Source: Bradyrhizobium sp. dw_411
GTDB lineage: Bacteria; Pseudomonadota; Alphaproteobacteria; Rhizobiales; Xanthobacteraceae
Reading direction: 5' to 3'
NCBI RefSeq assembly: GCF_018449695.1
Contig: NZ_JAAVUY010000019.1
Span: 90,541 to 154,540, forward strand
DNA: 64,000 bases
Part shown: piece after piece, positions 1 to 7,979 of the stretch
Position numbering within the stretch: the first letter of the stretch is position 1
Layout: each line of letters opens with the position of its first letter
Made by a program: the position numbers and the translations under genes
The notes under the pieces: generated by a model
Told to the model about the DNA's origin: nothing
Database searches by the model: none
Seen by the model: only the letters and a program-made list of their open reading frames with translations

Positions 1-339
1 CGCGCTTTGCAGCGGCAGCAGCGCCGCGCGGTATTTGGTCGCGGTATCGGTGGCGGCAAAGGCCTGCTTGTCGGCCGGCGATTTCCACAGCTCGATCAGC
101 CCGAAATGGCTGGGATCGGAAATCCGCTGCAGCGCCTCGATCTGGGTTGCGCCGGGAGCCTTCTTCGCCTCGGTTACGTAGCCGAGGATCAGCTTGCGCG
201 CATCGGCCGTCGAACCCGGCGCGATTTCGACATAGGTGACAATGTAAACCGGTTGCGCAGCATCCTGCGCGCGCGCGGCGCTGCCATGGGCCAACAGACC
301 GGCCATGATCATGACAGCCGCGACGAGGTATCGATGCAT
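1..339 (-). CDS. Exported ABM-domain (antibiotic biosynthesis monooxygenase-like) protein, C-terminus cut by the window
   Basis: The reading frame runs off the left edge, so only the first 113 residues are visible. Residues 1-24 form a signal peptide (hydrophobic core followed by AARAQD), placing the protein in the periplasm. The mature part begins VYIVTYVEIAPGS and continues with the alternating strand/helix pattern of the dimeric alpha/beta-barrel ABM fold, including an ELWKSPADKQAF segment. ABM proteins of this size are usually small oxygenases or quinol monooxygenases, but an exported one has no assigned substrate. The start is supported by GGAGGAA just upstream. A second ABM-like gene lies about 240 bp upstream on the same strand. 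Confidence 0.7.
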   Translation of the reverse strand, partial: MHRYLVAAVMIMAGLLAHGSAARAQDAAQPVYIVTYVEIAPGSTADARKLILGYVTEAKKAPGATQIEALQRISDPSHFGLIELWKSPADKQAFAATDTATKYRAALLPLQSA

Positions 340-582
340 TGGGACTTCCTCCAGGTGGACGGACGGGACCTCATGGAGGTCTCCTTTATTGATTGCCCGC
401 ACAGTCCGTCACACATGCAGGGTTTTCACATCCGGGCGGGGATCGCCAGCGAACATGTTCCGCATTTTGATCGCACCAGGCGCCCCGGCGTCAAGGTGGT
501 ACCGGCGGGAATCGGCTCATCTTGTTGGAGAATGCTGGCGAAGCTCGCCGAAACCGGGCGATTCGTTAACCCGGGGTTGATT

Positions 583-912
583 CTAGACCACCGTAAAAGG
601 CACGAACGGAATACGTTCGCGGCGGGCCGCGCGCGGCACGAGGTCGCCGATCAGGGCCTTGAAATGCGCGCTTTCCTGATGCGCGCGCCAGCCATCCTCC
701 GAAACGTAGAGTTCATAGATGAAAAACAGCAGCGGGTTGGCCGGCGAGCGATAGGGAATGAAAAGCTTCACCCCCGGCTCCGCCAAGGTCGGCGCGACCA
801 GTTGCGCGATCAGCGCCGCGACCGCGTCGCCCTCGCCTTCCCGGGCCTCGATCATGACCGAAACCACAAAGCCGTCGTTCAGGTCGGCCGGCGTATAGCT
901 GCTTTTCTTCAT
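583..912 (-). CDS. Putative quinol monooxygenase (ABM/YgiN-like), cytoplasmic
   Basis: This 109-residue protein lacks a signal peptide. It carries the ABM-fold pattern: a first strand (FVVSVMIEAREGEGD), a helix (AVAALIAQLVAPT), a GVKLFIPYRS strand, LLFFIYELYVSEDGWRAHQ and a final SAHFKALIGDL helix. In YgiN-type proteins the ELY/W..E..H part lies near the substrate pocket. The ATG at 912 is preferred to the in-frame upstream start at 957 because GAGGAA sits just before it. It is co-directional with the exported ABM protein at 1-339, so the two may act on related quinone or aromatic substrates. That link is inference. Confidence 0.75.
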   Translation of the reverse strand: MKKSSYTPADLNDGFVVSVMIEAREGEGDAVAALIAQLVAPTLAEPGVKLFIPYRSPANPLLFFIYELYVSEDGWRAHQESAHFKALIGDLVPRAARRERIPFVPFTVV

Positions 913-1009
913 GGCTGATTCCTCGCGCTGGAATTCGTCCGTGCGGCTTGATAGCACGCCGTCAGCCGGGATGGTTCGCTAACAGCCGAAGTATCGCTGC
1001 AAAGACGGA

Positions 1010-2374
1010 TCAGGCCGTCTTGTCGGCCGCAACAAAATGCAGCGAGAACTGCGCGCCGCCCAAGACCCGGTTCTCGACCGCGATGCTGGCGCCGTGCAGT
1101 TCGACAATGCGCTGCACGATCGAAAGCCCCAAACCCGTGCTGCCCTGCTGGTTGCGATCCCTGCGCCAGAAACGCTGAAAGATCAGCTCGCGCTCCTCGG
1201 GCGCGATGCCGGGGCCGCGGTCCAGCACCTTCACGGTGCCGCTTTCCTCGACCACGAATTCGACCACGGTTTCCGGCGGCGCATGCTTGATGGCGTTTTC
1301 CGCCAGATTGCGGATTGCGCGTTTCATCATCTCGGCATTGCCCTTGACCCATACGGGCGTGCTGACGCCGAGCAATGCGATTTCCCGGCCCTGCTCGAGC
1401 GCCAGCGGCGCGATGGATTCGGCCACTTCGGCGCAGACGCCCTGCGCATCCGCCCGCTCCGTGGGATCGATGGTGAACGCCTCGAGTTCGGCGATGTCGA
1501 GCAACTGGCCGACCACCCGGCTCATCGACTCGATATCCAGATGCAGCGCCTTGGCGATGCGCTGATCGTCCAGCGTTTCCACGCGGGTGCGTAAAATGCT
1601 CAGCGGCGTGCGCAATTCATGCGCGGCGTCGGCGGTGAATTCGCGCTGCACCCGAAATCCCTGGTCTAACCTATCCAGCGCCTGGTTGATCGCGGAGACC
1701 AGCGGGCGGACCTCGCTTGGAATCTCGCTCACCGGCAAACGCACATCGGTACGCGCGGGACTGATCTGCTGGGCGATCTCGGAAGCCTGCCGCAACGGCC
1801 GCAGCGCGCGGCGGAAGATCGCGATATCGGTGACCAGCAGCACCAATAATATCGGCAGCGTGATCCAGCCGACATTTTTATAGAAGTCATCGACGATATC
1901 GTCGATCAACACGTCACGGTTGGCCATGTCCTCGGCAGCCTGCACCCACACTGTTTTGCCGCCGACGGCGCGGCGCACACTGGCCCCTGAAATGACGGCG
2001 CCGGAATGATGGGTTTCCAGGAATTGAACCGCCGCCGCGCCCGGCTCTACGGAAAAGATCGGCGCATTATCCTTGAGCGACGAGAACAGCGTCTTGCCGC
2101 GCTCATCGACCACCGCATAGGAATAGCGGCCATAGGGCTGCGAATAGAGCCCTTGCAGATCGGGCGGCAATTCCAGCGCGAGGCTGCCATCGGGCCGCGC
2201 GACAAGATGATGCGCGACGGAAGCGGCCTGCTCTTCCATCGCATCATTGTGGATGTTGATGGTCGCGCGGTTGAGCAGCCATGACAGCGCCAGCGACATC
2301 AGGATCGACGTGATCGCCACCGCGATCACGTGCAGGATCACGATGCGTGAGATGATCGATTTAAACCGGATCAC
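1010..2374 (-). CDS. Two-component sensor histidine kinase (QseC/TctE-like)
   Basis: A 454-residue inner-membrane kinase. Transmembrane helices lie near residues 8-34 and 168-188, enclosing a periplasmic sensor region of about 130 residues. A HAMP-like linker follows, then HisKA with the phospho-accepting His at about 252 (DAAHELRTPLS). The ATPase domain shows an N box (NLAENAIKHAP), DRGPGIAP and GSTGLGLSIV. The GTG start at 2374 overlaps the regulator's stop codon region by 14 bp, which indicates translational coupling with the response regulator upstream. The signal sensed cannot be read from the sequence; the short N-terminal sensor is typical of QseC/TctE-type kinases. Confidence 0.9.
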   Translation of the reverse strand: MIRFKSIISRIVILHVIAVAITSILMSLALSWLLNRATINIHNDAMEEQAASVAHHLVARPDGSLALELPPDLQGLYSQPYGRYSYAVVDERGKTLFSSLKDNAPIFSVEPGAAAVQFLETHHSGAVISGASVRRAVGGKTVWVQAAEDMANRDVLIDDIVDDFYKNVGWITLPILLVLLVTDIAIFRRALRPLRQASEIAQQISPARTDVRLPVSEIPSEVRPLVSAINQALDRLDQGFRVQREFTADAAHELRTPLSILRTRVETLDDQRIAKALHLDIESMSRVVGQLLDIAELEAFTIDPTERADAQGVCAEVAESIAPLALEQGREIALLGVSTPVWVKGNAEMMKRAIRNLAENAIKHAPPETVVEFVVEESGTVKVLDRGPGIAPEERELIFQRFWRRDRNQQGSTGLGLSIVQRIVELHGASIAVENRVLGGAQFSLHFVAADKTA

Positions 2375-3047
2375 GCTTTTCCTCGGCGATGAGATATCCG
2401 ACCCCGCGGATGGTGTGGATCTGGACCTTGGCGCCCTTGTCGGACAATTGCTTGCGCAGCCGATGAACATAGACCTCGATGGCATTCGAGGCGACGTCGC
2501 CGGCGAGGCCGAAGATGTGATCCTCGACCTGCTTCTTCGACACCACGCGTCCCTTGCTGCGCATCAATAATTCCAGCACCGCGGTTTCGCGCGACGACAA
2601 CACCTGCGGCTGGTCGTCGATCGAGGCCTGGCGGTTGCGCAGATCGAATTCCAGATTGGCGATGTGCAGGGAGCTGCCGAGCTGCTGGCCGGGCCGGCGC
2701 AGTTGCGCCTCCAGCCGCGCGACCAGTTCTTCCAGCGCGAACGGCTTGACCAGATAATCGTCGGCGCCGCTGCGCAGGCCGTTGACGCGATCCTGCAAGC
2801 CGCCGCGCGCGGTCAGCACCAGCACCGGCGTCGGGTCCTTGCGATGGCGCAGCTCACGCAGGATCGCCAGGCCGTCGCCATCGGGCAGACCGAGATCGAG
2901 GATCACGGCCGCGTAGCTCGTCGTCAGCAATGCGCCGCGCGCCTCCGCGGCGGTGGCGAGAAGGTCGGTCTCATAGCCGGCGATCCCAAGGCCCTTGGCG
3001 AGCAGTTGGGAAAGTTGCGCATTATCTTCAACGACCAGCAATCGCAT
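2361..3047 (-). CDS. OmpR-family response regulator (QseB/TctD-like)
   Basis: A 228-residue DNA-binding regulator. The receiver domain has the acidic pair at 7-8 (VVEDN), phospho-acceptor Asp51 in VILDLGLPDGDG, a Thr in VLTARG and Lys in DYLVKPFA. The C-terminal winged helix follows from about 125, with a typical ending IHTIRGVGYLI. It is the first gene of a regulator-kinase pair; the downstream kinase gene starts inside its last codons. The DNA between its start and the pilin gene is filled with repeats, so the promoter must lie within the roughly 170 bp upstream of the start. Confidence 0.92.
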   Translation of the reverse strand: MRLLVVEDNAQLSQLLAKGLGIAGYETDLLATAAEARGALLTTSYAAVILDLGLPDGDGLAILRELRHRKDPTPVLVLTARGGLQDRVNGLRSGADDYLVKPFALEELVARLEAQLRRPGQQLGSSLHIANLEFDLRNRQASIDDQPQVLSSRETAVLELLMRSKGRVVSKKQVEDHIFGLAGDVASNAIEVYVHRLRKQLSDKGAKVQIHTIRGVGYLIAEEKRDPV

Positions 3048-3221
3048 CGGCGGCCAACCAAAGGGGGCTATCGGGGTTTACCCGACCAGCTTTGCGGCCT
3101 TTTGCGGCGCCGGACAAGTTCGCAGATGTTAACGCAAGCGCCGTTGTAAGGCTGCTGTAAGCTGGGCCAGTCTAGCACGGCGGGATTGGATCCGATCTAT
3201 GGCAAAAACGAAACTGCGCCC

Positions 3222-3584
3222 CCTCTCCCGCTTGCGGGGGAGGGCTATCGCATATGACTTTCCGCCGCGGTAATCGCCTGGGGCCTCATGGTTCGAGACG
3301 CCTCGAAGACGAGGCTCCTCACCATGAGGGTTCAAGATTTAGCCGCACAGAAAGTCCTCATCCTGAGGGGACGCCGCAGGCGGCCGTCTCGAAGGATGGC
3401 CGCACAAAGACTGCAGGCCCAATCTCTTTCTTCATATGCGATAGCCCTACGCTTGCGGGGGAGGGTTGGGGTGGGGGCTGCCGCAAACTCGCTGGTCGTG
3501 GGGATGATAGACTTCCCCCACCCGCCGCACTCAGGCGCGCAATTGCGCGCCGAGTGCGTCGACCTCCCCCGCAAGCGGGAGAGG
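3222..3584. repeat. Outer palindromic element with perfect 22-bp terminal inverted repeats, interrupted by a MITE-like insertion
   Basis: The 22 bases at 3222-3243 (beginning CCTCTCCCGCTTGCGG) recur exactly as their reverse complement at 3563-3584. A GGTTGGGGTGGGGG segment (3464 onward) and a CCCCCACCCGCC segment (3515 onward) form a second inner pair. A 206-bp element with its own terminal inverted repeats (3242-3447) sits inside the left arm; the arm sequence CGCTTGCGGGGGAGGG is present both at 3229-3244 and at 3450-3465, as expected if the inner element inserted and duplicated its target. The DNA between 3048 and 3649 holds no gene that I can support. Confidence 0.75.
3242..3447 (+). mobile_element. 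206-bp MITE-like element, copy 1
   Basis: The ends GGGCTATCGCATATGA (3242-3257) and TCATATGCGATAGCCC (3432-3447) are perfect 16-bp inverted repeats. Between them lie two palindromic modules: one around CATGGTTCGAGACGCC...CTCACCATGAGG and one around CCTCATCCTGAGG...CTCGAAGGATGG. A nearly identical copy in opposite orientation lies at 50063-50269. It encodes no protein, so any movement would need a transposase supplied elsewhere. The family name is not known to me. Confidence 0.75.
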
Positions 3585-3649
3585 TGAAAAGTAAGACGGC
3601 AAAAGGGCGCCAACCGCAGCCGATCGCCGCCATTTCCCGACCGAGATCC

Positions 3650-3811
3650 CTACTTCAGCGAGCTGTTGATGGCGGTGAACTTGCCGTTGAGCTTGGTGCC
3701 CAGGCCGTTCACGGCGCTGATGATCGCCAGCGCGATGCCCGCGGCGATCAAGCCATATTCGATCGCGGTGGCGCCGGTCTCATCCCGCCAGAATTTTGTG
3801 AGTAATCGCAC
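3650..3811 (-). CDS. Flp/Fap-type pilin (Tad pilus major pilin-like)
   Basis: A 53-residue protein. After a short basic leader (RLLTKFWRDE) comes the hallmark Flp segment TGATAIEYGLIAAGIALAII, with the Glu of the EYG motif and a continuous hydrophobic helix, then a short C-terminus ending NSSLK. Flp prepilins are cleaved by the TadV/CpaA peptidase and assembled by the Tad secretion ATPase. No tad/cpa genes are present in this window, so the pilin is an orphan here. The GTG start is preferred because GGGGAGGGG lies just upstream. The gene is short and easy to miss. Confidence 0.85.
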   Translation of the reverse strand: MRLLTKFWRDETGATAIEYGLIAAGIALAIISAVNGLGTKLNGKFTAINSSLK

Positions 3812-3987
3812 GAACCCCTCCCCATTTCATATCCTGAACCTTCTGGATCGAAACGCGGGATTCTCTCGCGACTGGCTGTCTTTAGCGGGGGCGTATTGAT
3901 CGAACTCTAACGAACAAGGTAAATGAAAATTAATGCTGGATGCGCCGTCAGCGCGAGCGCGTCGAATGATTGCTGCTTCTCGCGTGG

Positions 3988-4099
3988 CCTCATGATTCGA
4001 GGCGGCACTTCGCGCCTCCTCACCATGAGGGATCACCGGTCCTCATCCTGGCTCAGTCCTCATCCTGAGGAGCCGCGAAGCGGCGTCTCGAAGGATGGC
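3988..4099. repeat. Short intergenic palindromic repeat (RPE-like), two modules
   Basis: This copy has the palindrome CCTCATGATTCGAGGCGG...CCTCCTCACCATGAGG followed by CCTCATCCTGAGGAGCC...CGTCTCGAAGGATGG. It is the same pair of modules found inside the MITE-like elements, but without their terminal inverted repeats. It fills most of the roughly 315-bp gap between the pilin gene and the Sco-like gene. Other copies lie at 46982-47093 and 63918-64000. Confidence 0.7.
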
Positions 4100-4128
4100 G
4101 GCGATCATCAAGTGGAAATGCGCCCCGC

Positions 4129-4749
4129 TTACTTCCCCAGATACTTCCGCAAAATCTCCGTCAGCCGCTCCGGGCTCGTCTGCGGCGGCATGAAGCCGAG
4201 ATACTCGCCGTCGCGGCCCATCAGATAGATCACACCGGTGTGGTCGATCGAGTAATCCCCGCCCTGCGCGTCCGGCACTTTGATGTAAAACGCCTTGTAG
4301 GCATTGGCGACCTTGCGGATTTCTTCCGGCGAACCCGTCAGGCCAACGAGGCTGTGGTGGAAGGCGCTGATATATTCCCCAAGCAGTTTGGTGTCGCGCT
4401 CCGGATCAACAGTGATGAAAACCGGCTGCACGCCTTCGGCCAAAGGCCCCAGCGCGTCCAGCGCCTGCGTGATCGCCATCAGATCGGCCGGGCACACATC
4501 GGGACAATACGTATAGCCGAAATAGACGATCATCAGCTTGCCGCGGAATTCGCTGTCGCTGCGCGGCTTGCCGGTTGTATCGGTCAGCGTAAACGGGCCG
4601 CCGACGGGGCCGCGGCCATACATCAGATCGTCCATCATCTGCGCGGCTGACGGCTGTTCCTCGGCTGCCGCCAAGCCGCCGCTGATGAACAAGCCACCAG
4701 CGAGCAAAAGCGCGACGACGATCAGCGCGCGCGCTCCCGAACGCCTCAT
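4129..4749 (-). CDS. SCO1/SenC/PrrC-family copper chaperone-like protein
   Basis: A roughly 206-residue thioredoxin-fold protein anchored by one N-terminal hydrophobic segment. It has the SCO copper-binding CPDVC motif within YFGYTYCPDVCPADL and the downstream His in SIDHTGVIYL, the three ligands that bind copper in family members. SCO proteins deliver copper to the CuA site of cytochrome oxidase or act as periplasmic thiol reductants. It lies directly downstream of the metallo-beta-lactamase gene and divergent from a multicopper oxidase, which supports a copper or periplasmic redox role. A TTG at 4764, immediately after the upstream stop codon, is an alternative start. Confidence 0.88.
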   Translation of the reverse strand: MRRSGARALIVVALLLAGGLFISGGLAAAEEQPSAAQMMDDLMYGRGPVGGPFTLTDTTGKPRSDSEFRGKLMIVYFGYTYCPDVCPADLMAITQALDALGPLAEGVQPVFITVDPERDTKLLGEYISAFHHSLVGLTGSPEEIRKVANAYKAFYIKVPDAQGGDYSIDHTGVIYLMGRDGEYLGFMPPQTSPERLTEILRKYLGK

Positions 4750-4764
4750 GGCGTGCTTTCGCAA

Positions 4765-5865
4765 TCAGATGCCGAACGTAATACGGGTGCCGGTGGTGGT
4801 GGTCAGCACCTTGCCCGGCAATTGCCGCTGCGCTTCCTGGGTGAAATTCAGCCCGCTGCAATGCATGGGAATCAGCACGTCCGGATTGAGCTTGCCGATC
4901 TCGCTGACCACCTGCGTCAGATAATCCGCCGGCGCCGGCCCCAGATGGAAGCCGCCCATGATGGCGTGAACTTTATCGACGCCGGAAACTTCCATCGCCT
5001 GCCGCACCGAATTGACGATGCCGACATGGCCGCAGGAGCTGATCACGATCAGGCCTTTGCCCTTTAAATTAAAGCAGGTCGCATGCTCGTGGATGTGCTC
5101 GTCGGGCACGATCTTGCCTTCCATCTCGGCCGGCAGATAGTGGCCCCAATTGCATCCGGCGCCGTCCTTTTGCTTGAACTCGACCATCGAGTTCGGCAGC
5201 ACTTTCTCGATGCTTTTGCGTGCGATCTTTCCTGTGGTGAAAGCCTGACCGCCGATCACGACGGGGGATTCGCACAGCACCAGCTTGACGTTCTGCTTGG
5301 CGATGTCGCGGCGGTCGAGCATGCCGTAGTCGCTCAATTCGCCGCTGCCGCTGCGGGCATAACGCTGGCAGAAATTGTCCTCGCCGCCGGCATACATCGT
5401 GATGTCGGCCGGCAGGTCCTTGCGGTGCTTGTCGAGAAATCCAAGAAGCCCGCCCCAATGGTCGAAATGGCCATGGCTCATGATCATGGTGTCGATCTTG
5501 GAGGGATCGATTTTGAGCAATTCCATGTTGCCGTTGATGGCCTCGGGCGTCCAGCCGTAGTCGAGCAGGAAGGTGCGCTTGTCGTCGCCGCGCTGCGGCT
5601 CCAGCAGCAGCGACAGCCCCCATTCGCTGTGCAGCGGGCGCAGCGAATTCGAAGAGCGGCCGGGCTCGGTCTTGACGCCCGCCGCTTCCTGCGGGCGAAA
5701 GAAGATGTCGCTGGCGCTATCAACGATCACCCGCACCGAAAGCTTGTCGATCGTCGGCACCTCGATCGGTCCCGCCTTGGCGAACTCGATACAGGAAAAT
5801 CCGCCGGCGGCGACCGCCAGACCGGCCGACATCTTCAGGGCGTCGCGTCGATTGAAATTCGGCAT
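4765..5865 (-). CDS. Tat-exported metallo-beta-lactamase-fold hydrolase
   Basis: A 366-residue protein with a Tat-like signal (NRRDALKMSAGLAVAAGG). The metal-binding motif SHGHFDHWGG gives the HxHxDH of the MBL fold; further ligands are likely in ISSCGHVGI and in the C-terminal IPMHCSG. Members with this layout include lactonase-like and tetrahydromethanopterin-associated hydrolases, but the substrate cannot be called. Its stop codon abuts the first possible start of the SCO-like gene, so both are probably one transcript reading away from the multicopper oxidase gene. Export through Tat suggests that the metals are loaded in the cytoplasm. Confidence 0.82.
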   Translation of the reverse strand: MPNFNRRDALKMSAGLAVAAGGFSCIEFAKAGPIEVPTIDKLSVRVIVDSASDIFFRPQEAAGVKTEPGRSSNSLRPLHSEWGLSLLLEPQRGDDKRTFLLDYGWTPEAINGNMELLKIDPSKIDTMIMSHGHFDHWGGLLGFLDKHRKDLPADITMYAGGEDNFCQRYARSGSGELSDYGMLDRRDIAKQNVKLVLCESPVVIGGQAFTTGKIARKSIEKVLPNSMVEFKQKDGAGCNWGHYLPAEMEGKIVPDEHIHEHATCFNLKGKGLIVISSCGHVGIVNSVRQAMEVSGVDKVHAIMGGFHLGPAPADYLTQVVSEIGKLNPDVLIPMHCSGLNFTQEAQRQLPGKVLTTTTGTRITFGI

Positions 5866-5957
5866 GGGATGCTCTCTCGGCTTGGCTGAAATTGCCGTCA
5901 GGGAATACAGGGCCGATCGGTCATGCTGTCAACATAAATGCCGTAACAGCCCCTGCT

Positions 5958-5985
5958 TTGACTATCCGTATCGGGAAACGATAGT
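5958..5985 (+). promoter_or_regulatory. Candidate promoter overlapped by an inverted repeat, upstream of the multicopper oxidase
   Basis: TTGACT (5958-5963) and GATAGT (5980-5985) are separated by 16 bp and resemble a sigma-70 promoter for the gene starting at 6028. The arms ACTATC (5961-5966) and GATAGT (5980-5985) form an inverted repeat that covers the spacer, with a smaller TATCG/CGATA pair inside. A regulator bound here would block RNA polymerase and could also act on the divergent MBL/SCO operon. Metal or redox control is a guess from the neighbours. Confidence 0.4.
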
Positions 5986-6027
5986 AAGACAGGTGTTATT
6001 TTCTCTCACAAATAAAGGAGACAGCCG

Positions 6028-7461
6028 GTGACCTCCTCGTCCGAACGGCTGCAGGGTCAATCCTCCCTCACGGAAACGCGCTTCACCCGTCGCGACCTGC
6101 TGGTGGGAGCCGCAACTTCCGGCCTCGCTGCCGTCGCAGGCCGTGCCGGCCAGGCTCAGACAGCCACACAGCCTGCCGATCACACCATCCGGATCGCGCC
6201 GATTTCGCTGGAAATCGCGCCGAATAAAATCATCAAGACCACGGCCTACAACAATACGGTTCCGGGCCCGGCGCTGCGCCTCAGGGAAGGCCAACCAGCG
6301 ACGATCAAAGTCGTCAACGATTCCGGCTATCCCAATCTGGTTCATTGGCATGGCCTGTTCATCCCGCCCGAGCAGGATGGCGCGATCGAAGAAGGTTCGC
6401 CGATCATTCAACCCGGAGAGTCGCTGCTTTATAATTTCACCCCGAAACCGTCGGGCACACGCTGGTACCACAGCCATGCGATGGCGATGACGGATCTGAC
6501 CATCAGCACCTATTCGGGCGAGTACGGCTTTCTGATTGTCGATCCCGCGGCCGGCGATCCCGGACGCTACGATCGCGAGATCATGCTGGCCGCGCATCGC
6601 TGGGACGGGATGTGGGTCAGCGTGCAGGACCTTCGCAAGGGACCGCCGGCCGATAATGGTCTGGAGACCATGTATGGCAGTGCGACGCTCGGCGACCGCA
6701 TGCTGGGGCATGGCGAGCCCATTCGCGTCCGCCAGGGCGAGCGCGTGCTGTTCCGGATGCTGAACGCCAGCGCCGCCATGAGCATCTCGCTGGCGTTGTC
6801 GGGACATCGATTTACGGTGATCGCGCTCGACGGCAATCCGGTGCCGAATCCGGTGAGTGTGAGCGCATTGAAGCTGGATGTTGCCGAACGCGCCGACGTC
6901 ATCGTGGAAATGAACAATCCGGGGATCTGGGTGTTCGGATCGACCGACTACACGGATCGCAGCATGGGCATGGGCGTCGTCGTCGAATATGAGAACCGCA
7001 CCGGCAAGCCGGTATGGGCGCCCGGCATCATCTCGCCGTGGGACTACACGATGTTCGCGCGCAAGGAACCGGCGGCGACGCCCGACGAGACCATCGATCT
7101 CAAATTCGAGAAGATCACCGGCGGCCGCGGCAAGTACAATCGCTGGACCATCAACGGCAAATCCTGGCCCGATACCAATCCGCTCATCACCGTGCAACGC
7201 GGCAAGCGATATCGCCTCGCGATGACCAACAAAAGCAATGACGAGCATCCGGTTCATCTGCACCGGCACTCTTTCGAGGTGACGAAGATCGGCGACAAGG
7301 CCACGTCAGGGTTGATGAAGGACACCATCAGCATGCCGCGCCAAACCACGGCCGAGATCGATTTCATCGCCGATAATCCCGGCGACAGCCTGTTCCACTG
7401 CCATCATCAGGACCACATGGACGAGGGTTTTATGGGGCTGATCACCTATGCGAAGACGTAA
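6028..7461 (+). CDS. Tat-exported multicopper oxidase (CopA/laccase-like)
   Basis: A 477-residue periplasmic copper oxidase. A Tat signal (TRRDLLVGAATSGLAAVAG) precedes three cupredoxin domains. Copper-ligand motifs are all present: VHWHGLF and WYHSH in domain 1, HPVHLHRHSFEV and FHCHHQDHMDEGFMG in domain 3. The type 1 site has Cys458 and His463, but the axial position right after Gly467 is Phe468, not the Met seen in CueO. The GTG start is supported by AAGGAG 9-10 bases before it. The enzyme probably oxidises phenols, Cu(I) or another metal. It diverges from the SCO/MBL operon. Confidence 0.9.
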   Translation: MTSSSERLQGQSSLTETRFTRRDLLVGAATSGLAAVAGRAGQAQTATQPADHTIRIAPISLEIAPNKIIKTTAYNNTVPGPALRLREGQPATIKVVNDSGYPNLVHWHGLFIPPEQDGAIEEGSPIIQPGESLLYNFTPKPSGTRWYHSHAMAMTDLTISTYSGEYGFLIVDPAAGDPGRYDREIMLAAHRWDGMWVSVQDLRKGPPADNGLETMYGSATLGDRMLGHGEPIRVRQGERVLFRMLNASAAMSISLALSGHRFTVIALDGNPVPNPVSVSALKLDVAERADVIVEMNNPGIWVFGSTDYTDRSMGMGVVVEYENRTGKPVWAPGIISPWDYTMFARKEPAATPDETIDLKFEKITGGRGKYNRWTINGKSWPDTNPLITVQRGKRYRLAMTNKSNDEHPVHLHRHSFEVTKIGDKATSGLMKDTISMPRQTTAEIDFIADNPGDSLFHCHHQDHMDEGFMGLITYAKT

Positions 7462-7483
7462 GAAACCGGGAACGCCTGCGACT

Positions 7484-7969
7484 TCATGACCTTCCCGGAC
7501 TCGCGTCCAGGATAACCAGAAGCTCGTCCAGTTGCGCGAACGACTCGGGCATTCCATCCTCCATCCCGGCCATGGTACGATCAAGCGCTTCCTTCGAGGG
7601 ATAGCGCTCGTGCAGCACCAGTATCGTCTTGCCAGCCTTTTCCTCGAAGGTCAGCGTGCTGATGGCCCCCTCGTCGCTCTCCTCATTGGTCCAGACCAGC
7701 CGCGCGTTCGGTATCACTTCGACGTACTTGCCGAAGAACGCCATGCGCTTTGATTCCCCGTGGCCGAACTCGAAGCGGTACCTGCCCCCGGCACGCACAT
7801 CCGCCTCGCAGGAAAGCAGGACCATGCCGCTCGACTTTGGCACCCACCACCGCTTGAGCAGTTCGGGTGTAGTCCACGCTGCGAACACGATGCGCGCCGG
7901 CGCGTTGAAGGTTCGCGTAATGACCAGCTCATGCTCGGACTTGCGTTCCACCTTCGTGCCGTTATTCAT
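7484..7969 (-). CDS. SRPBCC (AHSA1-like) family protein
   Basis: A 161-residue protein with the START/Bet v1-like fold of the AHSA1 group: ELVITRTFNAPARIVFAAWT at the N-terminus, LKRWWVPK, GGRYRFEFG, FFGKYVEVIPNARLVWTNEE and a long C-terminal helix with RTMAGMEDG. It follows an ArsR-type regulator, the classic pairing for this family, but the ligand is unknown. An upstream in-frame ATG at 7999 would overlap the regulator gene by 20 bp; the ATG at 7969 fits the usual protein start better. It is read convergently towards the multicopper oxidase, with only about 20 bp between them. Confidence 0.85.
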   Translation of the reverse strand: MNNGTKVERKSEHELVITRTFNAPARIVFAAWTTPELLKRWWVPKSSGMVLLSCEADVRAGGRYRFEFGHGESKRMAFFGKYVEVIPNARLVWTNEESDEGAISTLTFEEKAGKTILVLHERYPSKEALDRTMAGMEDGMPESFAQLDELLVILDASPGRS

Positions 7970-7979
7970 GGCCGGCTCA

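Noticed and set aside
3290..3302. GGTTCGAGACGCC within repeats, resembling a tRNA T-arm
   Set aside because: It is part of the dispersed palindromic repeat, whose stem pairing is different from a tRNA, and recurs at many sites.
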